From Lacinutrix sp. Hel_I_90 (lineage in GTDB: Bacteria > Bacteroidota > Bacteroidia > Flavobacteriales > Flavobacteriaceae): a DNA stretch of 64,000 nucleotides. The notes beneath the pieces are model-generated. The model was not told the origin of the DNA, did not search any database, and worked only from the letters and a program-made list of their open reading frames with translations. The position numbers were made by a program, and so were the translations under genes. The stretch spans positions 3,633,501 through 3,697,500 of the forward strand of contig NZ_JYNQ01000001.1 in assembly GCF_000934685.1 (NCBI RefSeq), in the 5' to 3' direction. Positions 53,790 through 62,569 of the stretch are shown piece after piece; position 1 is the first letter of the stretch, and every line of letters begins with the position of its first letter.

Positions 53790-55100
53790 TTATATGGTTT
53801 TAAAATTATTGATTTTAACGTGTTGCGCCTTTAAGTCGAACATTAAATTATAAAGTCCGAAAAAGGTGCGATTGATGTATATAAAATGTTTAGAACCACG
53901 ATTGCCATTCATTTTGCGTAATTCAGCACTTTTGTTATAACGCTGTCCTAATTCGGCAATTTTTTCAAAGAAATCTGGGTTTGAAAAATCAAAAGTGTCG
54001 TTGTGAAATGGCTGCGTAAACAAGCTCAACATTTCATGAAATAAGCTTCTGAAGAAAGCGAGTTCTTCTTGAGAATCATCTGCACGGAGAATTTCCAGTT
54101 CATACATTTTAGAATCAAAAAGTACTGGGTTATCGATACATTCCTTTTTTGCTAATTCAAAATAAGGAACATAAAATTCATCTGGTACAATTTTCATACA
54201 GCCAAAATCTAAAGCTATGAGATCGCCTTCTTTTGAAATTAAAAAATTACCAGGATGCGGATCTGCATGTACTTTTCTTAAGGTATGAATTTGAAACATA
54301 TAAAAGTCCCAAAGTGCCTGGCCTAATGTATTCGCTTTATCTTGGTCTGTATTATAGGCTGTAAATTCTGAAAGGTGTTCACCTTCCATCCAGTCCATGG
54401 TGATAATACGTTCTGAAGATAAGTCTTCGTAATAATTAGGGAATTTTAGATTAGGAATGTGCTTGCAGGCCTTCACAATCTCCATGCTTTGTTTAATCTC
54501 TAAAAGATAATTAGTTTCTTCAACTAATTTATCTTCCACCTCCTGAAAGTACTTATCGCTATCTTTTCCTTTAATATTAAACATTTTAATAGCAATGGGT
54601 TTTACCATGGCTAAATCACTAGAAATACTTTCTGCGACACCTGGATATTGAATTTTCACAGCAAGTTTCTTCCCATCTTTTTCTGCACGATGTACTTGAC
54701 CAATACTAGCGGCATTTACAGAAGTTGAATTGAAGGTGTCGTAGATTTCATTTGGAAGCTTACCAAAGTATTTTTTAAAGGTTTTGGTCACGAGAGGCGC
54801 AGATAATGGTGGAACAGAAAATTGAGCCAACGAGAATTTTTCTACATAAGCACGTGGTAAAATGCTTTTTTCCATGCTTAACATTTGTGCCACTTTCAGG
54901 GCGCTCCCTTTTAGTTGCTTTAGTCCGTCGTAAATATCTCCTGCATTATTCTCATTCAATCTTTCTTTAGATTCTAGTTCGGTTTTTGTTAAACGGTCAC
55001 CGTAATATTTTATGTAATTAACACCAACTTTAGCCCCAGTTTGTACTAATTTAGAGGCGCGTTGAATTTTTGAGGTTGGGATGTTGTCTATAGTTTTCAA
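53790..55100 (-). CDS. ABC1/UbiB-family atypical kinase
   Basis: 436 aa starting with TTG at 55100 (MKTIDNIPTSKIQRASKLVQ), which matches the family N-terminus. Motifs are the KxGQ-like LKGSALKVAQMLS, AAsIGQVHRA, LAVKIQYPGV with the invariant Lys, HADPHPGNFLI and LIALDFGCMK (the Asp of the DFG position). Members support quinone or lipid metabolism. It stands 59 bp after the TetR-like gene and is likely co-transcribed with it. Confidence 0.93.
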   Translation of the reverse strand: MKTIDNIPTSKIQRASKLVQTGAKVGVNYIKYYGDRLTKTELESKERLNENNAGDIYDGLKQLKGSALKVAQMLSMEKSILPRAYVEKFSLAQFSVPPLSAPLVTKTFKKYFGKLPNEIYDTFNSTSVNAASIGQVHRAEKDGKKLAVKIQYPGVAESISSDLAMVKPIAIKMFNIKGKDSDKYFQEVEDKLVEETNYLLEIKQSMEIVKACKHIPNLKFPNYYEDLSSERIITMDWMEGEHLSEFTAYNTDQDKANTLGQALWDFYMFQIHTLRKVHADPHPGNFLISKEGDLIALDFGCMKIVPDEFYVPYFELAKKECIDNPVLFDSKMYELEILRADDSQEELAFFRSLFHEMLSLFTQPFHNDTFDFSNPDFFEKIAELGQRYNKSAELRKMNGNRGSKHFIYINRTFFGLYNLMFDLKAQHVKINNFKTI

Positions 55101-55159
55101 TAGTATTATTTATTTTAGAGCGTAAAAGTGACACAAGTAACTCTGTCAGCGTTTTGTTT

Positions 55160-55816
55160 TTAATTCATTTTGATTTTTTCTTTGAAGATAAACTTCCCGA
55201 AGTCAATTAAACTTTTAAGTGGTGCAACATCCAGGATATCGAAACTCGTATTTACTGATTTCTCAATAAAAATATCCGTTTTTTCAAAACTTGGTGAGGT
55301 ATCGTCCAACCAGAACTTCATAGTGAGTAATAACTGTAGCCAGGCCGTTTCTTTTAGGCTTCTATTCTGAATTTTTTCTAATTGCTCTTGCTTTATAGCA
55401 ATCATTTCTATACCTAATTCTGAAATATAATGCGTGAAGCTAGATTTTAAGGCTGTTAAAGCAGCCAATGATTTCATGCTGTTCTTATGTTGGTGTAGTG
55501 CATAAACCACATAACTTCTATTGGCGGTTAAATTCTCGAAAAACGTGAAATAGAAACTTAACAACTGGTTGCGAGGTTCAAAATCTTTGTATTCTGGACT
55601 TTTATGAAGTGCAGTTATTGTGTTATCAAAGAATGCTTTAAAAACACCTTTTTCAACAGCTTCAAATGATCCAAAAAATTCATAAAATTTTGCTTCTTCA
55701 AAGTGATTATGCTTCGCAAAACTATAAACCGATTTTGGCTGCTCGTTGTGCGCTAACACATAGTCCATGTAAAAAGTAATGATGTCGTTTGTACTAATAT
55801 TTTTCTTCTTTGCCAT
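55160..55816 (-). CDS. TetR-family transcriptional regulator, candidate regulator of the light cluster
   Basis: 218 aa from the ATG at 55816 (MAKKKNISTNDIITFYMDYV). The N-terminal HTH (about 8-55) has YSFAKHNHFEEAKFYEFFGSFEAVEKGVF in the usual place, and the rest is an all-helical ligand domain. The frame extends 14 codons upstream through the predicted leader. First gene of the cluster; its promoter carries a copy of the palindrome, so autoregulation is likely. A light or flavin ligand is possible but not shown. Confidence 0.82.
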   Translation of the reverse strand: MAKKKNISTNDIITFYMDYVLAHNEQPKSVYSFAKHNHFEEAKFYEFFGSFEAVEKGVFKAFFDNTITALHKSPEYKDFEPRNQLLSFYFTFFENLTANRSYVVYALHQHKNSMKSLAALTALKSSFTHYISELGIEMIAIKQEQLEKIQNRSLKETAWLQLLLTMKFWLDDTSPSFEKTDIFIEKSVNTSFDILDVAPLKSLIDFGKFIFKEKIKMN

Positions 55817-55849
55817 TTTAAAATCTTTAATAGGATAAAGATACAAAAT

Positions 55850-55879
55850 GTTTAACAATTTTAAATATCAGTTAAACAA
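55850..55879. promoter_or_regulatory. Shared palindromic operator, copy 2: TGTTTAAC-N14-GTTAAACA
   Basis: The arms at 55850-55857 and 55872-55879 are identical to copy 1 (47052-47081). On the minus strand the downstream arm is followed by ATTTTGTATCTTTA, a near-consensus -7 box placed exactly as in copy 1. Confidence 0.75.
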
Positions 55880-55920
55880 AATTAACAAGAGTTTGTGACC
55901 GGGGTTGCGCAGGGATTTAA

Positions 55921-56592
55921 CTAGCAGTTTATATCAGCACAGCAATCCTCGTCTTTTACTAACTTACAAGAAGATACCGCCGTCCAGGCGCCTAAAATAG
56001 GTGCTGTAATATACAACCATAAATACTGAAAATTACCCGTAAATAGGGCAGGAGAAATGGAGCGAATGGGATTCATTGAAGCTTTTGTCATAGGCCCAGC
56101 AAACATAGCTTCTAATAAAATTACTGCACCTACTGCAATGGCAGCCATCGTACCAATTTCTTTACTTCCTGTAGACACATTTATAATAACGACCATTAAA
56201 AAGAAGGTGAGTAAAAATTCTAAAACAGCTGCTTTATAGGGCGGAAAACCCTCGGCAGGCGCAGTTTCGCCTAAAAACTGACTTTCAGGAAACAAAAACC
56301 ATAAAATAGCACTGGCTAGAATGGCTCCAATAGCTTGAGCGATGATGTATTTTGGCACCTCTTTCCATGCAAATCGCTTGGCAAAGGCAAAACCAATAGT
56401 TACCGCTGGATTAAAGTGAGCTCCAGAAATCTCTCCAAAAGCGTAGATCATAGCCATAACGATTAATCCCCAGGTAATTGCAACACCAACATGTGAAATG
56501 CTTCCGTTGGTAATTTCATTAATAGTCATCGCTCCGGTGCCGCAAAAAATCATAGCGAATGTTCCAATAGCTTCAGCGTAATATTTTTTCAT
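55921..56592 (-). CDS. MIP-family aquaporin in an arsenic operon
   Basis: 223 aa from the ATG at 56592 (MKKYYAEAIGTFAMIFCG). Six membrane helices. The first NPA box is in GAHFNPAVTIGFA and the second is degenerate (NPI in KASMNPIRSISPAL). The C-terminal tail is cysteine-rich (ending DEDCCADINC). In arsenic operons an aquaporin (AqpS) lets As(III) out after arsenate reduction. Last gene of the arsR-led unit. Confidence 0.88.
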   Translation of the reverse strand: MKKYYAEAIGTFAMIFCGTGAMTINEITNGSISHVGVAITWGLIVMAMIYAFGEISGAHFNPAVTIGFAFAKRFAWKEVPKYIIAQAIGAILASAILWFLFPESQFLGETAPAEGFPPYKAAVLEFLLTFFLMVVIINVSTGSKEIGTMAAIAVGAVILLEAMFAGPMTKASMNPIRSISPALFTGNFQYLWLYITAPILGAWTAVSSCKLVKDEDCCADINC

Positions 56593-56660
56593 ATTTATTT
56601 CCCACAAAAGTGGGAATCTGTTTATGGTTATACTTAATTATTCCCAGGAAAATAGGAATC

Positions 56661-57296
56661 TTATTTTTTTACCTGTTCAAAAACATATTTCATTTCCGTT
56701 GCTATTTGATTGGAGCGTTCCAGATATTTTTCATTTTGTTGTGGCGTGTTGTCAAATAGTTTTGGATCTTCATAGGTCACTGGAATTCTTTTTTCTGCGC
56801 CAGCAATAAACGGACAACCTATGTCTGCGCTAGAACACGTAAGTAGTGCTGCAAATTCTGAATGCGGATTGAAGTTATCATCAAATGTTTTGGAAAAACC
56901 AATAATAGGATGTTCATTACTGTCATACTTAATGCTGTAAACAGGATTGTTTTCTGATGCTAATGTTTCAATAGCAAAACCACAGTTTTTTAAAGTCTCA
57001 GCGACCTTTGGGAATAAAGCTGTTGCTTCTGTGCCACCAGAATAACAGCTTACTTTTTCAATAGAATAATAAAAAGCCATGACCTGCGCCCATATTTGAG
57101 ATAAATGGCTTCTACGTGAATTATGGGTACAAATAAAATTTAGTCGAATAGCAGCTTGTGTACTTTTTTTCTCTATAATATAGTCAATAAGTGGCTGTAG
57201 TATTTTTTTTCGTTCATCGCTAACCGTTAAAACATTTAGCGCATGTATGTAGTTATGAAGGGTGTTAAAAGAGGTTTTGTTTTCTAATTGTATCAT
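56661..57296 (-). CDS. ArsC-like low-molecular-weight phosphatase-fold protein
   Basis: 211 aa. A helical N-terminus of about 50 residues precedes an LMW-PTPase fold with the P-loop FICTHNSRRSHLSQ (C-x5-R). It also has SGGTEATALFPK and CSSADIGCPFIAGAEKR, which contains the later redox Cys and the typical pattern of thioredoxin-linked arsenate reductases. It probably reduces As(V) to As(III). Between the aquaporin and GNAT genes. Confidence 0.88.
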   Translation of the reverse strand: MIQLENKTSFNTLHNYIHALNVLTVSDERKKILQPLIDYIIEKKSTQAAIRLNFICTHNSRRSHLSQIWAQVMAFYYSIEKVSCYSGGTEATALFPKVAETLKNCGFAIETLASENNPVYSIKYDSNEHPIIGFSKTFDDNFNPHSEFAALLTCSSADIGCPFIAGAEKRIPVTYEDPKLFDNTPQQNEKYLERSNQIATEMKYVFEQVKK

Positions 57297-57323
57297 GCTT
57301 TTACCTGTTTTTTTTTAATAAAG

Positions 57324-57812
57324 TTAAACGCCAACTGTTTTACTTCTTCTTTCTAAAATAATATTATCTAACCACTTATTATTCAATTTTCCTACTTTTT
57401 CTCTATAGCCAATAATTCTAAAACCGCAACCCAAGTGTAGGTTAAGACTACTTTTATTCGCTCTCATAATGCCCGCTTGTAAGGTCCATATCTCGTTGTT
57501 TTCACTTGTGGTAATTAATTGCTCTAATAGTAGTTTCCCAATGCCTTGCCCTCGTTGCTCCTTTGCTACGTAAACGCTCACTTCTGCAACACCTCTATAA
57601 ACGGGTCTTATGGAAGTAGGACTTAATGCAGCCCAACCCAAATATGCGTTTTTTTCTGTAGCTAAAAGTCTACCAAAAGAGAGGTGAGAGGTCTGCCACT
57701 TATCCCAATCGGGAATTTCTGTTTCAAACGTTGCTAGCCCTGTGTTAATCCCTTCTTTATAAATTGTTTGAACATGAGCATAGTTCGTTTTATTTATGCC
57801 AATGAATTCCAT
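57324..57812 (-). CDS. GNAT N-acetyltransferase (ArsN/PAT-like)
   Basis: 162 aa. GNAT motif A is QRGQGIGKLLLEQLI, with EVSVYVAKEQ before it. GCGFRIIGYREKVGKLNNKWLD is the C-terminal part typical of phosphinothricin/methionine-sulfoximine acetyltransferases and ArsN. In arsenic operons such enzymes acetylate arsenical amino-acid analogues. It starts 1 bp after the DUF6428 stop. Confidence 0.88.
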   Translation of the reverse strand: MEFIGINKTNYAHVQTIYKEGINTGLATFETEIPDWDKWQTSHLSFGRLLATEKNAYLGWAALSPTSIRPVYRGVAEVSVYVAKEQRGQGIGKLLLEQLITTSENNEIWTLQAGIMRANKSSLNLHLGCGFRIIGYREKVGKLNNKWLDNIILERRSKTVGV

Positions 57813-57813
57813 A

Positions 57814-58281
57814 CTAGCAGCAACCAGATTCTGGAGTACAGCACGCTTGATCTTGAATCGTGGATAGCTTCACTTTTTGCTTAACAGGAATACCACATTT
57901 ATCTTTCGCTAAACAATCTGTTACTAAGGATGTCAAGAGAAAAGTATTATTTTCATAAGCTAAACCAAATTTCTCAATGGTTTGTTCGCCTTGATATTCT
58001 ACTTCTATTTCTAAGTCCTTAAGATTTAAGGTGTTTTCAGACAGTGTTATGATTTTTAAAAGCTTTTCTGGATGTAACCTGTGATCATAATCGTTTGCAT
58101 TCCAAAGCTGAAAATTTGCTTTCTTTTCTTGTCTTAAAGTCCCGCCACAGTCAATAAATGTTTTAGAAATCTGGCCTATTTCAGTAACGTGAAAATGATT
58201 TGGAACTAATGTGCCATTGGGTAATGTAAATGAAATGGTATCTAAACCTTCTAATGTGTTTTTAATTTCTGAGAGTGTCAT
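57814..58281 (-). CDS. DUF6428 family protein with a Cys-pair tail
   Basis: 155 aa. MTLSEIKNTLEGLDTISFTLPNG opens the family domain (quoted in part), with PNHFHVTEIG and DCGGTLR further in. The last residues are CCTPESGCC, a possible arsenic- or metal-binding tail. The family is seen beside arsR in Bacteroidota; function unknown. Second gene of the operon, 12 bp after arsR. Confidence 0.82.
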   Translation of the reverse strand: MTLSEIKNTLEGLDTISFTLPNGTLVPNHFHVTEIGQISKTFIDCGGTLRQEKKANFQLWNANDYDHRLHPEKLLKIITLSENTLNLKDLEIEVEYQGEQTIEKFGLAYENNTFLLTSLVTDCLAKDKCGIPVKQKVKLSTIQDQACCTPESGCC

Positions 58282-58293
58282 AATGTTTAAATA

Positions 58294-58626
58294 TTAACAG
58301 CAATCGCTGATGTTTATAGTGTCTTCATCTAAAAAAGAGTTCAATAACGCTTTCATGGTAGTCCAATTATCTTGGTTTATACAGTAACAAACGCTGGTGC
58401 CCTCAACAGTACCTTTTATTAAGCCTAGTGCTTTTAGTTCTTTTAAGTGCTGGGAAACGGTTGGTTGTGCCAAACCAATTTCGTTAACTAAATCACCACA
58501 AACACAGGCGTTAATTTTAAAAAGATGTTGAATGATAGCCACACGCGCAGGATGCCCAAATGCTTTGGCAAATAAAGCAATACTGTTTTGTTTATCGGTA
58601 AACCGCTCTGTTTTTATTAAACCCAT
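58294..58626 (-). CDS. arsR: ArsR-family metalloregulator
   Basis: 110 aa. Winged HTH with VCGDLVNEIGLAQPTVSQHL and a candidate As(III) site CVC (C41, C43) at the start of the DNA-binding helix, plus a C-terminal CC. It should repress the operon and be released by arsenite. Leads the operon arsR-DUF6428-GNAT-arsC-aquaporin. Confidence 0.92.
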   Translation of the reverse strand: MGLIKTERFTDKQNSIALFAKAFGHPARVAIIQHLFKINACVCGDLVNEIGLAQPTVSQHLKELKALGLIKGTVEGTSVCYCINQDNWTTMKALLNSFLDEDTINISDCC

Positions 58627-58641
58627 TTAATTTGTTTATTG

Positions 58642-58672
58642 CAATGTTACGATTAAATAATCTATTGGGCAA
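58642..58672 (-). promoter_or_regulatory. Promoter of the arsenic operon
   Basis: On the minus strand TTG (58670-58672), a 20-bp spacer and TAACATTG (58642-58649) fit the consensus with one mismatch, about 16 bp upstream of arsR. The ArsR operator is expected to overlap it, but I see no clean palindrome. Confidence 0.5.
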
Positions 58673-58767
58673 GCTACACATCGTTAATTTAAGGTTTTGT
58701 TAACTAATAAAAGCGCAGTTAAGTTGTAAATTTACAATTGTTTTATAACTAACACCACAAAAATATA

Positions 58768-59616
58768 ATGAAAAAATTACTATTAATTGCTTTAGTTTTT
58801 GCTGTATCTTTTACTGTAAATGCTCAAGTTGAAACACCACAACCAAGTCCGTTTTCTAAAGTAGAACAAAAGGTTGGTTTAACAGATGTCACATTAGAAT
58901 ATTCCAGACCAGGGATGAAAGGGCGTACTATTTTTGGTGATTTAGTGCCCTACGGAAAACTTTGGAGAACTGGAGCGAATAAGAATACGATGATTACATT
59001 TAGTGATGATGTTATGATTGGCGGAAAGGAAGTGAAAGCTGGATCTTATGCTATTTTTACAACACCAAATGAGTCCTCTTGGGATGTTGTTTTTTATTCA
59101 GATACTGAAAACTGGGGAACACCAGAAAAATGGGATGATAACAAAGTTGCTGCAAAAGTTAAATCAGAGGTGATGAAAATGCCTATGAAAATGGAAACGT
59201 TTACCATGATATTAGACGATCTATCTAATGACTCTGCCACATTAGGTATGCTATGGGAAGACGTATATGTAGGGGTTAAGATTGAGGTTCCTACTGCTGA
59301 AAAAGTATCTGCAAATATTGAAAAGGCCATGTCTGGTCCTGGAGCTGCAGATTATTATTCATCGGCGGTATATTACTTACAAGAAGGAAAAAATATTGAT
59401 AAAGCAGTCATGTGGATTGACAAGGCTATAGACATGACAAAAGACGAACCACGGTTCTGGTATCTGCGTCAGCAATCTTTAATCCACGCGAAAGCTGGAA
59501 ACAAGGATGCTGCGATTGCTGCAGCAAAAGCGTCTTTAGCTGCTGCTGAAAAAGCAGGAAACACAGATTATGTAAAAATGAACAAGGCGTCTCTTAAAGA
59601 ATGGGGAGCGCTGTAA
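58768..59616 (+). CDS. Exported DUF2911 protein
   Basis: 282 aa. Signal peptide at about 1-19 (ending VNAQ). DUF2911 landmarks are LEYSRPGMKGRTIFGDLVPYG, LWRTGANKNTMITF, AGSYAIFTTPN and a WDVVFY segment (about 45-115). The C-terminal third is TPR-like helical (KAVMWIDKAIDM, PRFWYLRQQSLIHA, DAAIAAAKAS). Periplasmic; function unknown. Divergent from the arsenic operon. Confidence 0.9.
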   Translation: MKKLLLIALVFAVSFTVNAQVETPQPSPFSKVEQKVGLTDVTLEYSRPGMKGRTIFGDLVPYGKLWRTGANKNTMITFSDDVMIGGKEVKAGSYAIFTTPNESSWDVVFYSDTENWGTPEKWDDNKVAAKVKSEVMKMPMKMETFTMILDDLSNDSATLGMLWEDVYVGVKIEVPTAEKVSANIEKAMSGPGAADYYSSAVYYLQEGKNIDKAVMWIDKAIDMTKDEPRFWYLRQQSLIHAKAGNKDAAIAAAKASLAAAEKAGNTDYVKMNKASLKEWGAL

Positions 59617-59647
59617 TCTGGTTTACTAGAGGCTTATAGACTTTTAA

Positions 59648-59677
59648 AAACGCAATCGTAAGATTGCGTTTTTTTTG
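59648..59677 (+). terminator. Terminator after the DUF2911 gene
   Basis: AAACGCAATC-gtaa-GATTGCGTTT with a T-run, 32 bp after the stop codon. Confidence 0.8.
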
Positions 59678-59779
59678 TGTTACTCGTTTTAGTTTTGTAA
59701 TTAAAAAAAGTCTGTGTGCTACACGTTTTATGTATTGTATACCTATTTTGCTTTTGCGTGACTTTTATAACGTATCTTT

Positions 59780-59815
59780 GAGAACGTATTATTCGCTGAG
59801 AACATATTATTCGCT
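59780..59815. repeat. 18-bp tandem duplication
   Basis: GAGAACGTATTATTCGCT is followed directly by GAGAACATATTATTCGCT, one difference. It lies in the non-coding stretch between the DUF2911 and methyltransferase genes (59678-60112), where no gene is seen. Confidence 0.6.
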
Positions 59816-60112
59816 CTTAGTATTGGTTTTCGCTTCGTACTACTTCGACGAAGTGCTAAGATAAGCTAAAGTGCTTATTTGGGGTGATAAAAACGTAAGG
59901 TCTGGGCACGCAATAACAACTATTTAATAATAATTTTAATCTTAGGCTTTGCTGATGTCGTTACGCTGCAATTCGTTTCAATTCTATAAAGGAGATAAAA
60001 GAGTTGTGTCTGTTTACACAAAGTATTTAAAACAGGTTGAAAGTGTTAAGTCGCTAATAGTTACTAATTAATAGAAAAAAGTTCTTTGTTTCATACAAAA
60101 GCAAAACCAAAA

Positions 60113-61180
60113 ATGATAACAGATATAGATATAAACAAACCAGAACCTATAGCGCCTGAAAAACGTTTAGAGTTATTTAATCCTGCTACAGATTTTAAAC
60201 AAACGATTAAGCTATTAGAGACAGGCAAACCTGTTTTAATTACTGCGTTTTACAGTAATGGATTGGTACTTCTTAAGGCATTAAAGATGCATCTTAAAAG
60301 AAAGCTACCCAATACCACTTTTCAAGAACAACGAGAGTACCGATCGGAGTATCATAAGTTATCGAATCTTATTTTAGTTGAAATTATAGATCATAAGTTG
60401 GTAGTAAAAAAGGCACCTTCTATTGGTTGGTTAGAAAAGCTTTATCCTGAAAACAGTAGTTTTTTATTGTCTTTTCCCCAAACCCAAGGACTAAATAGTG
60501 CTTGGCAATGGTACAAAAATGGGGTTGCTATTCCTGTATTAAGAAATAAATTACATCCCTATTATGGTGTTTATTTTCCAACACGTTTCGATCATTTAGA
60601 GCTTTTCGATAATTGGTTAAAACGTTATGATGGTGCAAAAAAAGCGGCTATAGACGTTGGAATTGGGAGTGGTGTACTCTCGCTCCAAATGATAAAGCAT
60701 GGGTTTCAGAAGGTTTTTGGTACAGATACAAATCCTAATGCGATCGTTGGACTAAAAGAGTATATGGGAGAGACAAAGTTATCGCGAAAGATCGAATTAG
60801 ATTTTGCATCTCTTTTCGGGAAATTTGAAAAGCAGACAGAATTAATTGTTTTTAATCCGCCTTGGTTGCCAGAATCCCATAATGCTGATAACATCGAGGA
60901 AGCTATTTATTACAATGAACACCTCTTTCCTGATTTTTTTGCGGGCGCAAAGCAACGCCTTTTACCAGAAGGAAAATTAGTGCTCTTATTCTCGAATTTA
61001 GCCCAAATAACGAAGGTCACAACAGCACATCCCATAGAAAAGGAACTCGCTGAAGGTGGCCGATTTAAGTTAGAAAACTATTTAAAAAAGGCAGTAAAAG
61101 TGGCTTCTGACAAAACAAAACGCGATCAGCATTGGCGAGCTTCTGAAGAAGTAGAGCTTTGGGTACTGACTCACAAATAA
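60113..61180 (+). CDS. Class I SAM-dependent methyltransferase (HemK/RsmC-like)
   Basis: 355 aa from the ATG at 60113; a TTG nine codons upstream also is in frame. The SAM-binding motif is AIDVGIGSGVLSLQMIKHGF and the catalytic NPPW (FNPPWLPES) resembles the NPPY motif of N-methyltransferases that modify rRNA, protein Gln or nucleobases. The N-terminal 170 residues are an unassigned substrate-recognition domain. Target unknown. Isolated gene. Confidence 0.82.
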   Translation: MITDIDINKPEPIAPEKRLELFNPATDFKQTIKLLETGKPVLITAFYSNGLVLLKALKMHLKRKLPNTTFQEQREYRSEYHKLSNLILVEIIDHKLVVKKAPSIGWLEKLYPENSSFLLSFPQTQGLNSAWQWYKNGVAIPVLRNKLHPYYGVYFPTRFDHLELFDNWLKRYDGAKKAAIDVGIGSGVLSLQMIKHGFQKVFGTDTNPNAIVGLKEYMGETKLSRKIELDFASLFGKFEKQTELIVFNPPWLPESHNADNIEEAIYYNEHLFPDFFAGAKQRLLPEGKLVLLFSNLAQITKVTTAHPIEKELAEGGRFKLENYLKKAVKVASDKTKRDQHWRASEEVELWVLTHK

Positions 61181-61378
61181 GCTTTAGAATTTTAATAAAA
61201 CCTCAGATTAGGGACTGCTTCAGTTTTAATTCTGTTATTGTAATAGTAGCAGCTTTTTATTGTGTTGGTGTTGTAGGGTGTTTAGAACTTCTTATCTCCA
61301 GATAAATTTAAATCGTAACATCTGTTCTTAAAAGATTAATTTCAAGATTAAGTTGCATGACTATACTACATAGACGTT

Positions 61379-61415
61379 GCAAACTTCGAAGCGCAGAAAA
61401 GCAAACTTCGAAGCG
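61379..61415. repeat. Short direct repeat GCAAACTTCGAAGCG x2
   Basis: Two copies of 15 bp (61379-61393, 61401-61415), 22 bp apart, in non-coding DNA just after the 56-aa gene. Each contains the palindrome CTTCGAAG. Confidence 0.55.
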
Positions 61416-61438
61416 TAGGGGAAGCAAAAATTATTACA

Positions 61439-61609
61439 CTAAATGCCTTTAAATGTAGTTCCTAATGCCAAAAGAACAAAACCTGTGAGCAAAAATGAAT
61501 AATTATACTCTGTTGCCAACGGGATTTCAGCATAACGACCTAAAATTCCAAGAATACCTACTACTAATGCAATAATCCAAATAATTTTTGTTGGTGATGA
61601 TGGTTTCAT
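61439..61609 (-). CDS. 56-aa two-TM membrane protein
   Basis: ATG at 61609, TAG at 61439. Two hydrophobic helices (IIWIIALVVGILGILG and FLLTGFVLLALGTTF) joined by a short polar loop. Not a named family to me, though small proteins with this layout are frequent in flavobacteria. Coding is supported by the clean amphipathic topology and ordinary codons. Confidence 0.6.
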   Translation of the reverse strand: MKPSSPTKIIWIIALVVGILGILGRYAEIPLATEYNYSFLLTGFVLLALGTTFKGI

Positions 61610-61971
61610 AATAAAAATTTTAAAGGTTCATAAATAATGATTCAAACTCAAAAATATCTTTTCTTTTTTAATAAAGCGCTTTATTTTAAGTATTTCTTCT
61701 ACACCCATTATTTTGGCACTAGCTCTAATAAGATTGTAGCATGGGATTGTGCTATGTGAACTATGTAACTATGTGCCGCAAAGCACTGGTGATGCCCTTG
61801 TAGTAATTAGCTAAGTACGCTTTATAAATTGGATGCGTATCAAGTTTAGATTTTACTACATTTAAATAATAAATAGACAGGAACCAATAGTATTTAAACC
61901 ATTTTATATTCTTACTTAAGAATATAAGTTCTTTTACCTTGATTTAATTGTACATTTAACAAAAATCCCAT
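61610..61971. other. Intergenic region before the AraC-type gene
   Basis: About 360 bp, AT-rich, between divergent genes. No ORF or RNA seen. Confidence 0.35.
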
Positions 61972-62532
61972 TTGAAACTACATATTAAATACATGGTAAG
62001 CAACCGTTGCAAAATAGCGGTAAAAGAAGCCTTAACAAGGCTTGGTCTACACTTTATCATAGTCGATTTAGGCGAAGTGGAAATAATGGAAAACATTTCT
62101 GAAGAACAGCGGAATGAAATAAAAATGGCGCTTCTCAAATCTGGGTTTGAATTAATGGACGATAAGCGTGCTGTTTTGATTGAGAAAATTAAAAATGCCA
62201 TTATTGAAATGGTTCACCATTCAGACGAAGTCATCAAAATAAACTTTTCAAATTATTTAAGTGAGAAGTTAAATCATGATTACACGTATATGTCCAATTT
62301 ATTCTCTGAAGTTCAAGGAACCACCATTGAGCAATTCATTATCGCTCACAAAATTGAAAGAATCAAGGAATTGATTATTTATGGTGAATTAAGTATCACT
62401 GAAATTGCATGGAAAATGAATTACAGCAGTGTCGCCCATTTATCCAATCAGTTTAAAAAAGTAACGGGACTTTCGCCTTCTCACTTTAAAAAATTAAAAA
62501 ATAAAAGACGTAGCCCATTAGAAGGAATTTGA
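61972..62532 (+). CDS. AraC-type HTH regulator
   Basis: 186 aa starting with TTG at 61972 (MKLHIKYMVSNRCK), kept because the first residues match this family; an ATG seven codons later is the alternative. The N-terminal 85 residues are a small alpha/beta domain (VDLGEVEIMENISEEQ). The AraC HTH at about 95-180 has YTYMSNLFSEVQGTTIEQFI and LSITEIAWKMNYSSVAHLSNQF. The following sensor kinase gene begins 37 bp downstream, so both may form a signalling unit. Confidence 0.87.
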   Translation: MKLHIKYMVSNRCKIAVKEALTRLGLHFIIVDLGEVEIMENISEEQRNEIKMALLKSGFELMDDKRAVLIEKIKNAIIEMVHHSDEVIKINFSNYLSEKLNHDYTYMSNLFSEVQGTTIEQFIIAHKIERIKELIIYGELSITEIAWKMNYSSVAHLSNQFKKVTGLSPSHFKKLKNKRRSPLEGI

Positions 62533-62569
62533 TTGGGATAACTACACGAATCTAGTGATAAAGCAGGAA

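Noticed and set aside
59664-59864. 66-codon ORF with duplicated YYSLRTYYSL
   Set aside because: Begins inside the DUF2911 terminator; the duplication is a non-coding 18-bp tandem repeat.
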